DNA of 64,000 nucleotides from Streptomyces xanthochromogenes (lineage in GTDB: Bacteria > Actinomycetota > Actinomycetes > Streptomycetales > Streptomycetaceae): NCBI RefSeq assembly GCF_014650455.1, contig NZ_BMUZ01000004.1, positions 434,001 through 498,000 on the forward strand, written 5' to 3'. The notes beneath the pieces are model-generated. The model worked only from the letters and a program-made list of their open reading frames with translations, did no database searches and was not told the DNA's origin. This document shows positions 8,196 to 16,446 of this stretch, one piece after another (position 1 is the first letter of the stretch; every line of letters begins with the position of its first letter). The position numbers were made by a program, and so were the translations under genes.

Positions 8196-9323
8196 TCAGG
8201 ACGCGTCGGTCCGTGAGAAGACGTGCTCGTCCAGGATCAGACCGATCGCGACGGCGACCGGGATGGCGACCAGGGCCCCCACGATGCCGAGCAGCGCGCC
8301 GCCGAACAACACGCCCACCACCGTCACCAGGGGGTGGACGTCCACGGCGAACTTCATCACGCGCGGCACGATCAGGTAGTCCTCGGCGATCCGGAACGCG
8401 ACGTAGAAACCCGCCGTCGCCAGGGCCACCGGGAAGGACACCGACAGCGCCACCAGGCTCACGACGAGGCCGCCGATGGTGGTGCCCACGATGGGGATCA
8501 GGTCCATCAGCGCGATGAACACGCCGAGAGCCGCGGGATAGGGGACACCGGTGACCACGCACCAGATGAAGGTGGCGAGCCCCGCGATCACCGAGGTGAG
8601 TACGTTGCCGAGCATGTAGCGGCCCACGCGGATCAGGATCTCGTCGGTGACGTCCCGGGCGTGCGGGCGTTTGCGGGCCGCGACGAAGCGCAGGAAGAAG
8701 CGCTTCAGGGACGGCAGGAACGCCATCACGTAGATCGTCACGACGATGACGACGGCGGCCGAGGTCACCGCTCCGACCACCACCCGGCCGGCGCCGAGCA
8801 GACCCCCCGCGAGGCCCGCCGCGCCCCCGTTGGAGAACTGGTCCTTGGCCTTCTGCAGGACGTGGTAGCGGTCCTCGAACCTGCCGAGCGCCGAGTCGTG
8901 GTTCTGCAGCTGCTTCAGCCAGTCGGGCACCGCCTTGACGAGCGCGTCGACCTCGTCCGTGACCGGGGGCACGACCAGCGCGAGGAACCCGGCGAAGAGC
9001 GCGAGCAGCACGACGAGGACCACGAGAACGGCCCAGCCCCGGGGCAGGCGGTGCCGGGTGAGCCAGGCCACGACGGGTTCGAGCGCGAGCGCGATGAACA
9101 CGGCGAGGAGCAGCAGCGTGAGGAGGCTGCCGACCTCCAGGACGGTCTGCACGGTCAGCCACGCGAGGGTCGCCCCGAGGCCGAGGCCGAAGCCGCTGGA
9201 GAGCCATGACCTGCCGAAGACGACTCTGGTTCCGCGGGATCGTCCGCCGGTTGCCGCAGGTGCCAAGGAGGGCGCTTCGGCGGGCTCGTGCTCACCGTCG
9301 CGCTCAGGCGGCGGCGCTGTCAT
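8196..9323 (-). CDS. AI-2E-family transporter (integral membrane)
   Basis: A 375-residue polytopic membrane protein of the AI-2E/PerM family (PF01594 type). After a hydrophilic, Pro/Glu-rich N-terminus there are about seven or eight hydrophobic segments. They include 'SLLTLLLLAVFIALALEPVVAWLTR', the family's 'GWAVLVVLVVLLALFAGFLALVVP', and the C-terminal 'PVALATAGFYVAFRIAEDYLIVPRVM' and 'VTVVGVLFGGALLGIVGALVAIPVA'. Members export small molecules or act as Na+/H+ antiporters; the substrate here is unknown. ATG 9323 is chosen, since longer starts give arginine-rich non-membrane sequence. It is divergent from the Mrp-type operon. Confidence 0.9.
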   Translation of the reverse strand: MTAPPPERDGEHEPAEAPSLAPAATGGRSRGTRVVFGRSWLSSGFGLGLGATLAWLTVQTVLEVGSLLTLLLLAVFIALALEPVVAWLTRHRLPRGWAVLVVLVVLLALFAGFLALVVPPVTDEVDALVKAVPDWLKQLQNHDSALGRFEDRYHVLQKAKDQFSNGGAAGLAGGLLGAGRVVVGAVTSAAVVIVVTIYVMAFLPSLKRFFLRFVAARKRPHARDVTDEILIRVGRYMLGNVLTSVIAGLATFIWCVVTGVPYPAALGVFIALMDLIPIVGTTIGGLVVSLVALSVSFPVALATAGFYVAFRIAEDYLIVPRVMKFAVDVHPLVTVVGVLFGGALLGIVGALVAIPVAVAIGLILDEHVFSRTDAS

Positions 9324-9598
9324 CACGGCCTCCGGTCCGGACCGGCGCGGGTGAGGCGCAGGCGTACGACGGGTCCATCTGCCAGTACCTCTCTTCGAGA
9401 CCGGGACGGGGTCCCGGTGCGCCACCACCCCGGGTGGCGACCGCCCCGCGCGGTCGTACGACGACGGGCGCCGGAGCCGGTCTCTTCCAGCTCCGACCCT
9501 AGCCAGGTATCCCCCCGTCGGCCTTGTATGCCGGTTCCCCGGGCGGCCATCCGGATGACGGGCACAGGACGGGCCGGGCGCCGGGCGATGAGCGGCCG

Positions 9599-10060
9599 GT
9601 GAACGGCTGGCTCGTGGCGGCGACGGTGCTCCTGGCCGTGGGGTTCGGGCCCGTGGTGTGGGGCGTGGCCACCGGCCCGCTCGAACGACGGGTGGTCGCC
9701 CAGAACTTCGGTACGTCCGTGGTGTGCCTGGTGCTGCTGCTGCTCTCGCAGGGGTACGCCCGCCCGTCCTACGTGGATCTCGCCCTGGTGCTCGCCGTGC
9801 TCGGTCCGGCCGGCACGCTGGTCTACGCACGGCTGCTCGCCGAGGACCTCGATGATGACCCGCCGCACGCCCATGCGCTGACGGTGGTGGCCGCTTCGGC
9901 CGCCGTGGTGGTCGTGGTGGCGATGTGCCTGGCCACCGGAGCGGGGCGTGCGACGGTGAAGCTCGTCCTGATCGGCGCCCTGCTCGTCGCCGGCAACGTG
10001 ATCGCCTCCCGGGCTCTGTCGGGCGGCTTCCCCAAGGGAGCGGCGGCGAGCCGTGACTGA
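9599..10060 (+). CDS. Mrp-type antiporter subunit, MnhF fused to an MnhG-like segment
   Basis: A 153-residue membrane protein that opens the Mrp-type operon. The first ~80 residues fit MnhF/MrpF: three hydrophobic helices with 'VVAQNFGTSVVCLVLLLLS' and the hallmark 'YVDLALVLAVLGPAGTLVYARLL'. The rest ('ATVKLVLIGALLVAGNVIASRALSGG') resembles the C-terminal part of MnhG/MrpG. So F and G functions appear joined in one polypeptide, with G shortened. The GTG at 9599 is chosen because earlier codons are not membrane-like. Its 3' end overlaps the next gene by 8 bases. Confidence 0.75.
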   Translation: MNGWLVAATVLLAVGFGPVVWGVATGPLERRVVAQNFGTSVVCLVLLLLSQGYARPSYVDLALVLAVLGPAGTLVYARLLAEDLDDDPPHAHALTVVAASAAVVVVVAMCLATGAGRATVKLVLIGALLVAGNVIASRALSGGFPKGAAASRD

Positions 10061-10313
10061 TGCCCTCACCCTGCTCTCGCTGCTGCTCGTCGCCGCCTCG
10101 GCGACCGCCGCCGTCGTGGTGCGCGACCCGTCCCGCCAGGCCTTGGTGCTCGCGGTGCTCGGCCTTGCCCTCGCGGTGCTCTTCACCGTCCTCCAGGCCC
10201 CCGACGTGGGCCTCTCCCAGCTCGCGGTGGGCTCGGCCCTGACGCCGCTGTTGATCCTGCTGTCCGTGCGCAAAGTACGGCGCCGGGGGCAGCCCGAGGA
10301 CGGTGAGCGATGA
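10053..10313 (+). CDS. MbhD-like (DUF4040) subunit of Mrp-type antiporter
   Basis: An 86-residue protein with about three transmembrane helices ('ALTLLSLLLVAASATAAVVV', 'ALVLAVLGLALAVLFTVLQAPDVGLSQLAVG', 'LTPLLILLSVRKVRRR'). It matches the MbhD-type segment found at the C-terminal end of MrpA or as a separate subunit in Mrp and membrane-hydrogenase complexes. 'APDVGLSQLAVGSALTPLL' is the characteristic part. It overlaps both neighbours (8 bases upstream, 4 downstream), so translation is probably coupled. Confidence 0.8.
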   Translation: MTDALTLLSLLLVAASATAAVVVRDPSRQALVLAVLGLALAVLFTVLQAPDVGLSQLAVGSALTPLLILLSVRKVRRRGQPEDGER

Positions 10314-11065
10314 GCCGGCGGCTGCGCATGTGGGTCCTCGCCACGGGCGGGCTCGGGGTGGCCGTCCTGCTCGTCGCCGCCGCTGTGCGGCTGCCGCGCT
10401 TCGGCGGCGGTCAACACCCCTACGGCGAGCGGGCGGTGGCGGCCTCTCTCTCACGGCACACCGCCCACGTCATCTCGTCGGTCAACTTCGATCTGCGGGC
10501 CTTCGACACCCTGGGCGAGGAGAGCATCCTGTTCGGCGCGGTGCTCGGCACCGTCGTCCTGCTGCGCCAGACCCGCGACGAGCGCGCGGTGCCGCCCGCC
10601 CCGGCCAGGATCCTTCCCGCGCTACGCCGCTACGCGCGGATCATGCTGCCGCTCGCCCTGCTCTGCGGCCTGTACGTGATCGCGCACGGCCAGCTCAGCC
10701 CCGGCGGCGGGTTCCAGGGCGGGGTGGTCGTGGCGACCGCCCCGCACCTGCTGTACATCGGTGCGGACTACCGCGCCCTGGAGCACATCAGGCCGGTCGG
10801 CCTGTACGAGGTCGGGGACGCGGTGGGCGAGGCGGCCTATGCCGTGCTCGGGATCGCCGGGCTGCTCGGCGGCTCCGCGTTCCTCGCCAACCTCCTGCCG
10901 CTCGGCACCTTCAACACGCTCGCCTCGGGCGGGACGGTGCCGCTGCTCAACGCGGCGGTCGGCATGGAGGTCACCTGCGCGGTGGTCGTGCTGCTCGCCC
11001 GCTTCCTCGACCAGGCCGTCGAGATCGAGCAGGGGCCGGCACGCGAGAAAGGGAAACGATCGTGA
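10310..11065 (+). CDS. mnhB: Na+/H+ antiporter subunit B (MbhE + MnhB)
   Basis: A 251-residue membrane protein. The N-terminal part ('VNFDLRAFDTLGEESILFGAVLGTVVLLRQT') is the MbhE-like segment. The C-terminal part ('RIMLPLALLCGLYVIAHGQLSPGGGFQGGVVVATAPHLLYIG') is the MnhB domain with its conserved H-G-x-x-S-P-G-G-G-F-Q-G-G loop. Together they supply membrane-arm subunits of a multi-subunit cation/proton antiporter. The ATG overlaps the upstream stop (ATGA). Confidence 0.9.
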   Translation: MSRRLRMWVLATGGLGVAVLLVAAAVRLPRFGGGQHPYGERAVAASLSRHTAHVISSVNFDLRAFDTLGEESILFGAVLGTVVLLRQTRDERAVPPAPARILPALRRYARIMLPLALLCGLYVIAHGQLSPGGGFQGGVVVATAPHLLYIGADYRALEHIRPVGLYEVGDAVGEAAYAVLGIAGLLGGSAFLANLLPLGTFNTLASGGTVPLLNAAVGMEVTCAVVVLLARFLDQAVEIEQGPAREKGKRS

Positions 11066-11087
11066 GCGGGGGCGTGGGCCGGCCGTG

Positions 11088-11434
11088 ATGAACGCAGTTC
11101 CGTATCTGGTCGCCGGATACATCTTCCTGATCGGCTGCTACGGCCTGGCGACGAGCCGTCATCTGGTGCACGCGGTCGGCTGTTTGACGGTGTGTCAGTC
11201 CTCCACCTATGTGCTGCTGCTCGCGGTGGGGTACCGGGACGGCGGCACCGCTCCGGTCTTCTCCGATGTGCGGCCGGGTGCGCGGCCGCTGGTGGACCCG
11301 GTCGTCCAGGCCCTGGCGCTCACCGACGTCGTGGTGGGCACCACGTCACCGCGCTGCTGCTCGCCCTGGTGATACAGGTCGCCAAGCGGCACGGCACGGT
11401 CAACCCCGACGAACTCTCCGAGCTGCGCGGATGA
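11088..11434 (+). pseudogene. mnhC: Antiporter subunit C (mnhC), broken by a one-base frameshift
   Basis: From ATG 11088 the protein reads as MnhC ('YLVAGYIFLIGCYGLATSRHLVHAVGCLTVCQSSTYVLLLAVGY', then 'DPVVQALALTDVVVG'). It then goes out of frame at about 11340-11346 and stops at 11372. Read with one extra base there, it continues 'VTALLLALVIQVAKRHGTVNPDELSELRG' to the TGA at 11432-11434. That gives a normal 115-residue MnhC whose stop overlaps the mnhD ATG. MnhC is the NuoK-like small membrane subunit. Either the gene is inactivated or the base is a sequencing or assembly error; the intact downstream half and the kept ATGA overlap favour a recent event or an error. Confidence 0.85.
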
Positions 11435-13179
11435 ACCAACTGCTCCCCCTGGCCGTGGCCCTGCCCCTGCTGGGCGCCGCCGCCCTCGTGGCGGCCGGGC
11501 GGCGACTGCCCCGCATCGTGGCGGAATCGGTGGGCTGCGCGGTGGCGGCGGCCACGGCCGGGCTCACGATCGCACTGCTGCTGGACTCCTCGCCGGACGC
11601 CGTCGCAGGGGTCGGCGGCTGGCACCCCGTGGGCGGCGAGGGCGTGGGCATCGAACTGGTCGGGGACGGCCCCGGCACGGGCCTGGCCGCACTGGTCTCC
11701 GTCCTGGTCGTCGCCGTCCTGGTCTATTCCTGGCGCTACTTCGACGAACCGCCGCACCGGCACGCGGGGTCCTTCCCCGCGCTCGTGCTGCTCTTCCAGG
11801 CGGGCATGTGCGGTTTCGCTCTCACCGGCGACCTCTTCAACGCCTTCGTGTTCTTCGAGTTGATGAGCGTGGTGGCTTACGCCCTGACCGGCTACCGCGT
11901 GGAGGAGAAGAAAGCGGTCCAGGGCGCTCTCACCTTCGGAGTGCTCAACTCCCTCGGCGCGTACGCCACGTTGACCGGAATCGTGCTGCTCTACGCGCGC
12001 ACCGGCGAGCTCAACATGCGCCGGATCGGGCAGCAGCTCGACGCCCACGGCGGGCCCGACGCCCTGGTGCTCGCCGCCTTCGCCCTCGTACTGACCGGCC
12101 TCCTGGTCAAGGCGGCGGCCCTGCCCTTCCACTTCTGGCTGCCGGACGCCCACGCGGTGGCCCCGACCCCGGTGTGCATGCTGCTCTCCGGAGTCATGGT
12201 CGAGCTCGGCCTGTACGGGGCTTGGCGGGTGTACGCCACGGTGTTCGCCGGGCCGGGCGGGGTGCCCGCCCCCGACGCCGGACGGGCCTTCGTCGTGCTC
12301 GGCACCCTGGGCGCCCTGGTCGGCGCGCTGATGTGCTGGCAGCAGCGCCACATCAAACGCCTCCTGGCGTACTCGACGGTCGCGCACACCGGTCTCTTCC
12401 TGGCCGGACTCGGCCTGATGGAGCCCGGGTCGACCGGTGGCGTGGCGCTCTACGTCCTCGGCCACGCGGGTGCGAAGGCCGCCCTGTTCGCCTGCACCGG
12501 CATCCTGCTCGACCGGTACGCCAGCGTGGACGAGCACGAACTGCACGGGCGGGCAAAGGAGTTGCGGGTCGTGGGCATCCTGTTCGTGACGGGCGCCCCG
12601 GCCCTGGCGGGGCTGCCGCCCTTCGGCACGGGGCTCGGCAAGTCGGTCACCGAGGAGGCGGGCGGAACCGGCTTCAGCGTCCTGTTCGTGGCCGTCTCCG
12701 CGGTCACCGCGGGCGCGGTGCTACGGGTCGCCGCCCGGGTGTTCTTCGGGCTCGGACCACGCCCCGCCGACGGCCCGGGGCAGGAGACGGACGGCGGGGG
12801 CGAGGAGCCCGAGACCGCGGGCCCGCTCGGCCGGGTACCGGTCACGATGATCGCGGTGCCGGCCTTCCTGCTGGCCGGATCGCTCACCACGGGCCTGGTG
12901 CCGGGCCTGGCGCGGGCGGTGGGCCGGGTTTTCGGCGCCGAGCCGCAGCACGCCCCGCACTGGACGCTCACCGGTCTGCTTCTGGGCGTGGCCTCGGCGG
13001 CCCTCGGCGCGGGACTCGCCGGGGCGGCGATCCAGAGTCCGCCGGGACGCGAGCCGCACGCATGGATGCAGCCGCTGCGCCGACTGCACTCGGGGCACAT
13101 CGGCGACTACGTCGCCTGGCTCCTGGTGGGCACGGCCCTGCTCGGCGGTCTCGCCCTGCCGGGCGTCCTGTTCGGCTGA
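11431..13179 (+). CDS. mnhD: Na+/H+ antiporter subunit D (NuoN/NuoM-like)
   Basis: A 582-residue integral membrane protein of the proton-conducting antiporter family, with about 14 helices. Diagnostic segments are 'FFELMSVVAYALTGYRVEEKKAVQGAL' (the conserved Glu of helix 5), 'LLVKAAALPFHFWLPDAHAVAPTPVCMLLSGVMVELGLYG' (the Lys-containing helix 7-8 region) and 'IKRLLAYSTVAHTGLFLAGLGL'. It is probably the main ion-translocating subunit of the complex. Its ATG overlaps the mnhC stop. No separate large MrpA and no MrpE are seen around it. Confidence 0.93.
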   Translation: MNQLLPLAVALPLLGAAALVAAGRRLPRIVAESVGCAVAAATAGLTIALLLDSSPDAVAGVGGWHPVGGEGVGIELVGDGPGTGLAALVSVLVVAVLVYSWRYFDEPPHRHAGSFPALVLLFQAGMCGFALTGDLFNAFVFFELMSVVAYALTGYRVEEKKAVQGALTFGVLNSLGAYATLTGIVLLYARTGELNMRRIGQQLDAHGGPDALVLAAFALVLTGLLVKAAALPFHFWLPDAHAVAPTPVCMLLSGVMVELGLYGAWRVYATVFAGPGGVPAPDAGRAFVVLGTLGALVGALMCWQQRHIKRLLAYSTVAHTGLFLAGLGLMEPGSTGGVALYVLGHAGAKAALFACTGILLDRYASVDEHELHGRAKELRVVGILFVTGAPALAGLPPFGTGLGKSVTEEAGGTGFSVLFVAVSAVTAGAVLRVAARVFFGLGPRPADGPGQETDGGGEEPETAGPLGRVPVTMIAVPAFLLAGSLTTGLVPGLARAVGRVFGAEPQHAPHWTLTGLLLGVASAALGAGLAGAAIQSPPGREPHAWMQPLRRLHSGHIGDYVAWLLVGTALLGGLALPGVLFG

Positions 13180-13197
13180 CCTCGCGGGCGCACGCGT

Positions 13198-13233
13198 CGC
13201 GGCGGCTCCCGTCGGGTACGAGGAGCCGCCGCG
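13198..13233. terminator. Bidirectional hairpin terminator
   Basis: A perfect 12-bp stem (CGCGGCGGCTCC, 13198-13209, with its complement at 13222-13233) and a 12-base loop. It lies between the stop of mnhD and the stop of the convergent DUF6381 gene. There is no T-tract, which is usual for Streptomyces hairpin terminators. Confidence 0.75.
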
Positions 13234-13253
13234 GTACTGCCGGGCATCGAAGT

Positions 13254-13436
13254 TCACATGGGGTCGATGCCCGTGCTGTCCCCCTGCGACCTGCTCTGCT
13301 CCTGGAGGCGGCGGGCCTTGTCCTGCAGGCGCCGGCGCTCCGCCGGGTCCGAGGCACGCTCTGCGGCCTGCTCCAGCTGATCCGCCTTCTCGCGCATCTG
13401 CTGGGCACGGGCACGGAACTCGTCTGCGACGCTCAT
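13254..13436 (-). CDS. DUF6381-like small coiled-coil protein
   Basis: A 60-residue, highly charged, predicted all-helical protein ('MSVADEFRARAQQMREKAD', 'QLEQAAERASDPAERRRLQD', ending 'GIDPM'). It resembles a family of small Streptomyces proteins (DUF6381) of unknown function, often present in several copies. I chose the ATG at 13436, with AGGAG six bases upstream, over one two codons earlier. Confidence 0.8.
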   Translation of the reverse strand: MSVADEFRARAQQMREKADQLEQAAERASDPAERRRLQDKARRLQEQSRSQGDSTGIDPM

Positions 13437-13619
13437 GATCACTCCTGGACATCAGGGGGTTTACGGATACCCCCAGGGAAACAGCGCCCCGACGCCGCCG
13501 CATCCCGAACCGTCACGCACAGTAAGCGATCCCTCGATGTGCTCGATGTGCGGGGCCGGAAGCCGGAAGTCGTGGAGATCTCGGTGTCAGGCCGGGCACC
13601 GAGGGGGTAGGCGCTTTCC

Positions 13620-13850
13620 ATGACCAGTTTCGCTGCTTCGCAGACACTCGCCGCGTCCTCCACGACCTGGCTGTTCACCGGCGTGGGCGTCATCATCGTC
13701 GCCGTGCTGATCGCGGCTTTCTGGTTCGGGAGCCGACGCACGCAGAACAAGCCGATGCCTCCCCAGGAGCCGCAGCCGGGCTCGGATTCCTGGCAGCCGC
13801 CCGAGGCCTCGCAGGGCCAGGAGCCCACGGACCCGGAGCACCGCGCCTAG
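13620..13850 (+). CDS. DUF6479-like small membrane protein
   Basis: A 76-residue protein with a short polar start, one transmembrane helix ('WLFTGVGVIIVAVLIAAFWFG'), a basic stop-transfer (SRRTQNK), and a proline/glutamine-rich cytoplasmic tail. The layout matches the DUF6479 family common in Streptomyces; function unknown. No strong ribosome-binding site precedes the ATG. Confidence 0.7.
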   Translation: MTSFAASQTLAASSTTWLFTGVGVIIVAVLIAAFWFGSRRTQNKPMPPQEPQPGSDSWQPPEASQGQEPTDPEHRA

Positions 13851-14014
13851 CCGTCGTGGCTCACCCGCCCGGACGCCCTGATGTCGCCTTCCGTGACGGG
13901 CCGCAGTGAACTGACACACGGGCCGAGGCCCGCTCCCGTGCGGCGCCCCGCACCACCGCGCCAGGTTCGTGGAGACCCCGGGCAGGCCGGGGTCACAAGG
14001 CGAGGAGACACGTC

Positions 14015-14341
14015 ATGCCGGCAGGTTCAAGTCCCAAGCGGGAACGCCAGTACGAGCACATCAAGGAGAGCGCCGAGGAGCGTGGGGCCTCCGCCGAGCG
14101 CGCGAAGGAGATCGCCGCGCGGACCGTGAACAAGGAGCGGGCACGTTCGGGCGAGTCGAAGACGGCGAGCAGGACGTCGACGCGGGACAGGAAGTCGGCG
14201 TACCAGCGCGGCGGCGAGCACTCGCACAGCGGCGCTCGGGGCCCGACGAAGGACCAGCTCTACGAAGAGGCCAAGAAGCGCAACATCGAGGGCCGCTCGT
14301 CGATGAACAAGCAGCAGCTGCGCAAGGCCCTCGGCCGCTGA
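14015..14341 (+). CDS. 'Plasmid stabilization'-type small basic protein with SAP/Rho-N-like C-terminus
   Basis: A 108-residue basic protein of a type widespread in Streptomyces chromosomes. The N-terminal half 'PKRERQYEHIKESAEERG', 'AKEIAARTVNKERARSGESK' is typical. The C-terminal part ('GPTKDQLYEEAKKRNIEGRSS', 'MNKQQLRKALGR') resembles a SAP/Rho N-terminal nucleic-acid-binding helix pair. Despite the family label, nothing here points to a plasmid. It may bind DNA or RNA. The start has a good GAGGAG site. Confidence 0.8.
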   Translation: MPAGSSPKRERQYEHIKESAEERGASAERAKEIAARTVNKERARSGESKTASRTSTRDRKSAYQRGGEHSHSGARGPTKDQLYEEAKKRNIEGRSSMNKQQLRKALGR

Positions 14342-14348
14342 CCCCGGC

Positions 14349-15221
14349 TCAGCCTCCCGCCGTCTGCGAGCGGGCGGCCCGGCCGGTCAGGTCGGCGAGC
14401 CGGAGCGGACGGGCCGGCGGGTCGGGCAGGAGCAGGCGCCGGTCGGCGCGGCCGGTGGGGGTGACGTGGAGCAGTTCGCCGGGTTCCATCAGCCGCCAGT
14501 CGGGGTGCTCGTCCATGCGCTCGCTGGCGACGACCGTCGCCGGGATGTCGGCGAGGTCTCCGGAGTGGATCCGCATCCGGCCGCCCGTGCCACTGTGGTC
14601 GAGGTGCCGCGTTCCGTGCGGGCCGCCCGCCTCGCGTTCCAGTACGTACAGCTCGTGCGTGTCGGGGTAGCGCAGGGCCCACAGCTCGTCCGGGGTGGTC
14701 AGGACGAAGTTGAGCGCGTACAGCGGTAGTCGGGACGCGATCCAGCGGGTGGCGCGCTCAATGCCGGCCCCGAGGTCCCCGCCCGCGTCCCGGGTCTCCC
14801 GTGTGATCAGCGCGAAGACGCGCTCGGAGTCCGTCTCCCCCCGCACCAGCGACAGGTCCGGCCCCAAGTGGGCTTCCAGCGCTGCCAGTTCCTCGACGAC
14901 CCCGTTGTGCGCGAACAGTCGTCCCGCCTGCTCGAAGGGGTGGGTGTTGGGCGCGGTGAGCCCGCCGGTCGAGGCGAGGCGGATGTGCGCGACGAAGGTG
15001 CCCGACGAGACCTCGCGGGCCTCCCGGGCGAACTCACGGTCCCGGTAGGCGGCGTCCGGCGCCTTGCGCACCTGGGGCGTGCCATCGGGGTCGAAGTAGC
15101 CCAGACCCGTACCGTCCGGATCGCGGTGGCTCTGCTTCGCGAGGCTGTCGGGGGCGTCCAGCAGCCAGAAGGTGGCGTGGCTGCGGCGCGGCGCGCTGCT
15201 CAGTCCGAACAGTCGGCACAT
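14349..15221 (-). CDS. Class II glutamine amidotransferase (YafJ-like)
   Basis: A 290-residue N-terminal-nucleophile hydrolase. After loss of Met1, Cys2 of 'MCRLFGLSS' is the glutaminase nucleophile. The support motifs are 'DGTGLGYFD', 'FVAHIRLASTGG', 'NTHPFEQAGRLFAHNGVV' and 'RGETDSERVFALI'. It is a stand-alone glutaminase domain of the YafJ/EgtC type, expected to hydrolyse glutamine or a gamma-glutamyl amide. EgtC partners (EgtB, EgtD) are not adjacent, so ergothioneine synthesis cannot be claimed. A GGAGGTGG site precedes ATG 15221. A carboxylate-amine ligase lies nearby at 17069. Confidence 0.92.
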   Translation of the reverse strand: MCRLFGLSSAPRRSHATFWLLDAPDSLAKQSHRDPDGTGLGYFDPDGTPQVRKAPDAAYRDREFAREAREVSSGTFVAHIRLASTGGLTAPNTHPFEQAGRLFAHNGVVEELAALEAHLGPDLSLVRGETDSERVFALITRETRDAGGDLGAGIERATRWIASRLPLYALNFVLTTPDELWALRYPDTHELYVLEREAGGPHGTRHLDHSGTGGRMRIHSGDLADIPATVVASERMDEHPDWRLMEPGELLHVTPTGRADRRLLLPDPPARPLRLADLTGRAARSQTAGG

Positions 15222-15354
15222 CGAAGGCCACCTCCACGATCGCTACCGGGTCCGGCCCCCGCTCCGGCATCGTGCCGCGCCGACGGGGGGAGCGCAACGC
15301 GCGGGGCCGCCCTTCGTCCGGGCCCTCCCCGCCTCCCTTGCCCCTCAGGGATTC

Positions 15355-16158
15355 CTAGCCCTTGCCGTTGAGGGTGAAGGCCGCGCCGTCGGGGTCACTG
15401 ATGCGGGCCCAGGGCCCCGTGGACGAGATGCCTTCGGCCAGGACGGTTCCGCCCTGCGCGCGCGCCCTTTCCGCGTGGGCGTGCGGATCGTCGACGGCGA
15501 AGTGGGTGTGCCAGTGCGGCCGCAGGTTGGGGTCGGGGGCGGCTTCCACGGCGCCCGACGTCAGCCTGGCGACGATCTGGCCCCCGTGCCGCAGGACGAC
15601 CTCGTCGTGCTCGTACTGCACGTCGCAGCAGCCGGGCCGCCCGGAGACCCAGTCGAGGACCTCGCCGTAGAAGATCGCCGCGTCGAACGCGTCCCGGGTG
15701 TGCAGCCGGGTCCAGGCGGGAGCCGTGTCGCGCCAGCTCTCCCAGTTCGAGACGAGCGGCCCCTGCCAGATCCCGAAGACGGCCCCGTCCCGGTCGGCGG
15801 CCAGGGCGCCCCGGCCCGTATACACCGCGACCGGGCCGACCGCGACCGTGGCACCCCGCTCGCGGATGCGGGACGCGGTGACATCGGCGTCCTCGACCGC
15901 GAAGTAGGGGGTCCAGGCGACGGCGACCTGGAACGCCGAAGCCAGCGCCGAGATGCCGGCGACCGGCCTTCCGTCCGCCAGCGCGACCCGGAATTCGTCG
16001 CCGAGCTTGACGGGCCCGAAGGACCAGCCCATCACCTCGCCGTAGAAGTCGAGCGCGGCGTCCAGGTCACGGGCCATCAGGCTCACCCAGCACGGGGCGC
16101 CGAACACCGGTGCCCCGGAGCCGAGTCGGGCGGTGGAGTCAGTTGATGGGGGCGTCAC
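15355..16158 (-). CDS. VOC-family protein with two glyoxalase-like domains
   Basis: A 267-residue protein made of two tandem vicinal-oxygen-chelate domains. The first ('CWVSLMARDLDAALDFYGEVMGWSFGP' to 'GAVFGIWQG') covers residues about 22-132. The second ('WTRLHTRDAFDAAIFYGEVLDW' to 'DPDGAAFTLNGKG') covers about 145-267. Metal-type residues are only partly kept. Similar Streptomyces proteins are annotated as hydroxylases or glyoxalase/bleomycin-resistance proteins; the reaction here is unknown. Confidence 0.88.
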   Translation of the reverse strand: MTPPSTDSTARLGSGAPVFGAPCWVSLMARDLDAALDFYGEVMGWSFGPVKLGDEFRVALADGRPVAGISALASAFQVAVAWTPYFAVEDADVTASRIRERGATVAVGPVAVYTGRGALAADRDGAVFGIWQGPLVSNWESWRDTAPAWTRLHTRDAFDAAIFYGEVLDWVSGRPGCCDVQYEHDEVVLRHGGQIVARLTSGAVEAAPDPNLRPHWHTHFAVDDPHAHAERARAQGGTVLAEGISSTGPWARISDPDGAAFTLNGKG

Positions 16159-16369
16159 TGAAGCCCTCGCTTCCCAGAAGTTCCGGCAGGCCGGTCACCG
16201 GGCCGGCGCACCGGTCACAGACACCTCCACTATCGCGCGCCGGAGCTCCCGCTGCCCGCCGACCCCGCCACCACCGGCGTTTCGGGCCACTCCCCCGGGG
16301 CTCCGGGGCCTCGTGTTGCGGATGCGGCCGTACGGGTCATGCTGGATGAATCCGCGCTGTACCCGACCG

Positions 16370-16384
16370 GCTACTTTTAGTAGC
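16370..16384. promoter_or_regulatory. Short palindrome upstream of the ATPase gene
   Basis: Arms GCTACT (16370-16375) and AGTAGC (16379-16384) around TTT form a perfect inverted repeat 63 bases before the GTG at 16447. It is an AT-rich island in GC-rich DNA. It could be an operator or part of the promoter; the protein that binds is not apparent. Confidence 0.4.
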
Positions 16385-16446
16385 CCTCGCGTGGCTGCGG
16401 ACGTGGGAGTGGCCGGCGAGCCGCTCCCGCCGACAAGGGAGTCGCA

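Noticed and set aside
11320..12546. 408-codon minus-strand frame opposite mnhD
   Set aside because: Antisense shadow of a clear antiporter subunit; Gly/Gln/Glu/Arg-rich with no motif.
14015..14341. 'Plasmid stabilization' protein as a sign of an integrated plasmid
   Set aside because: This family is a common chromosomal type in Streptomyces. No integrase, att site, rep or tra gene is present nearby.
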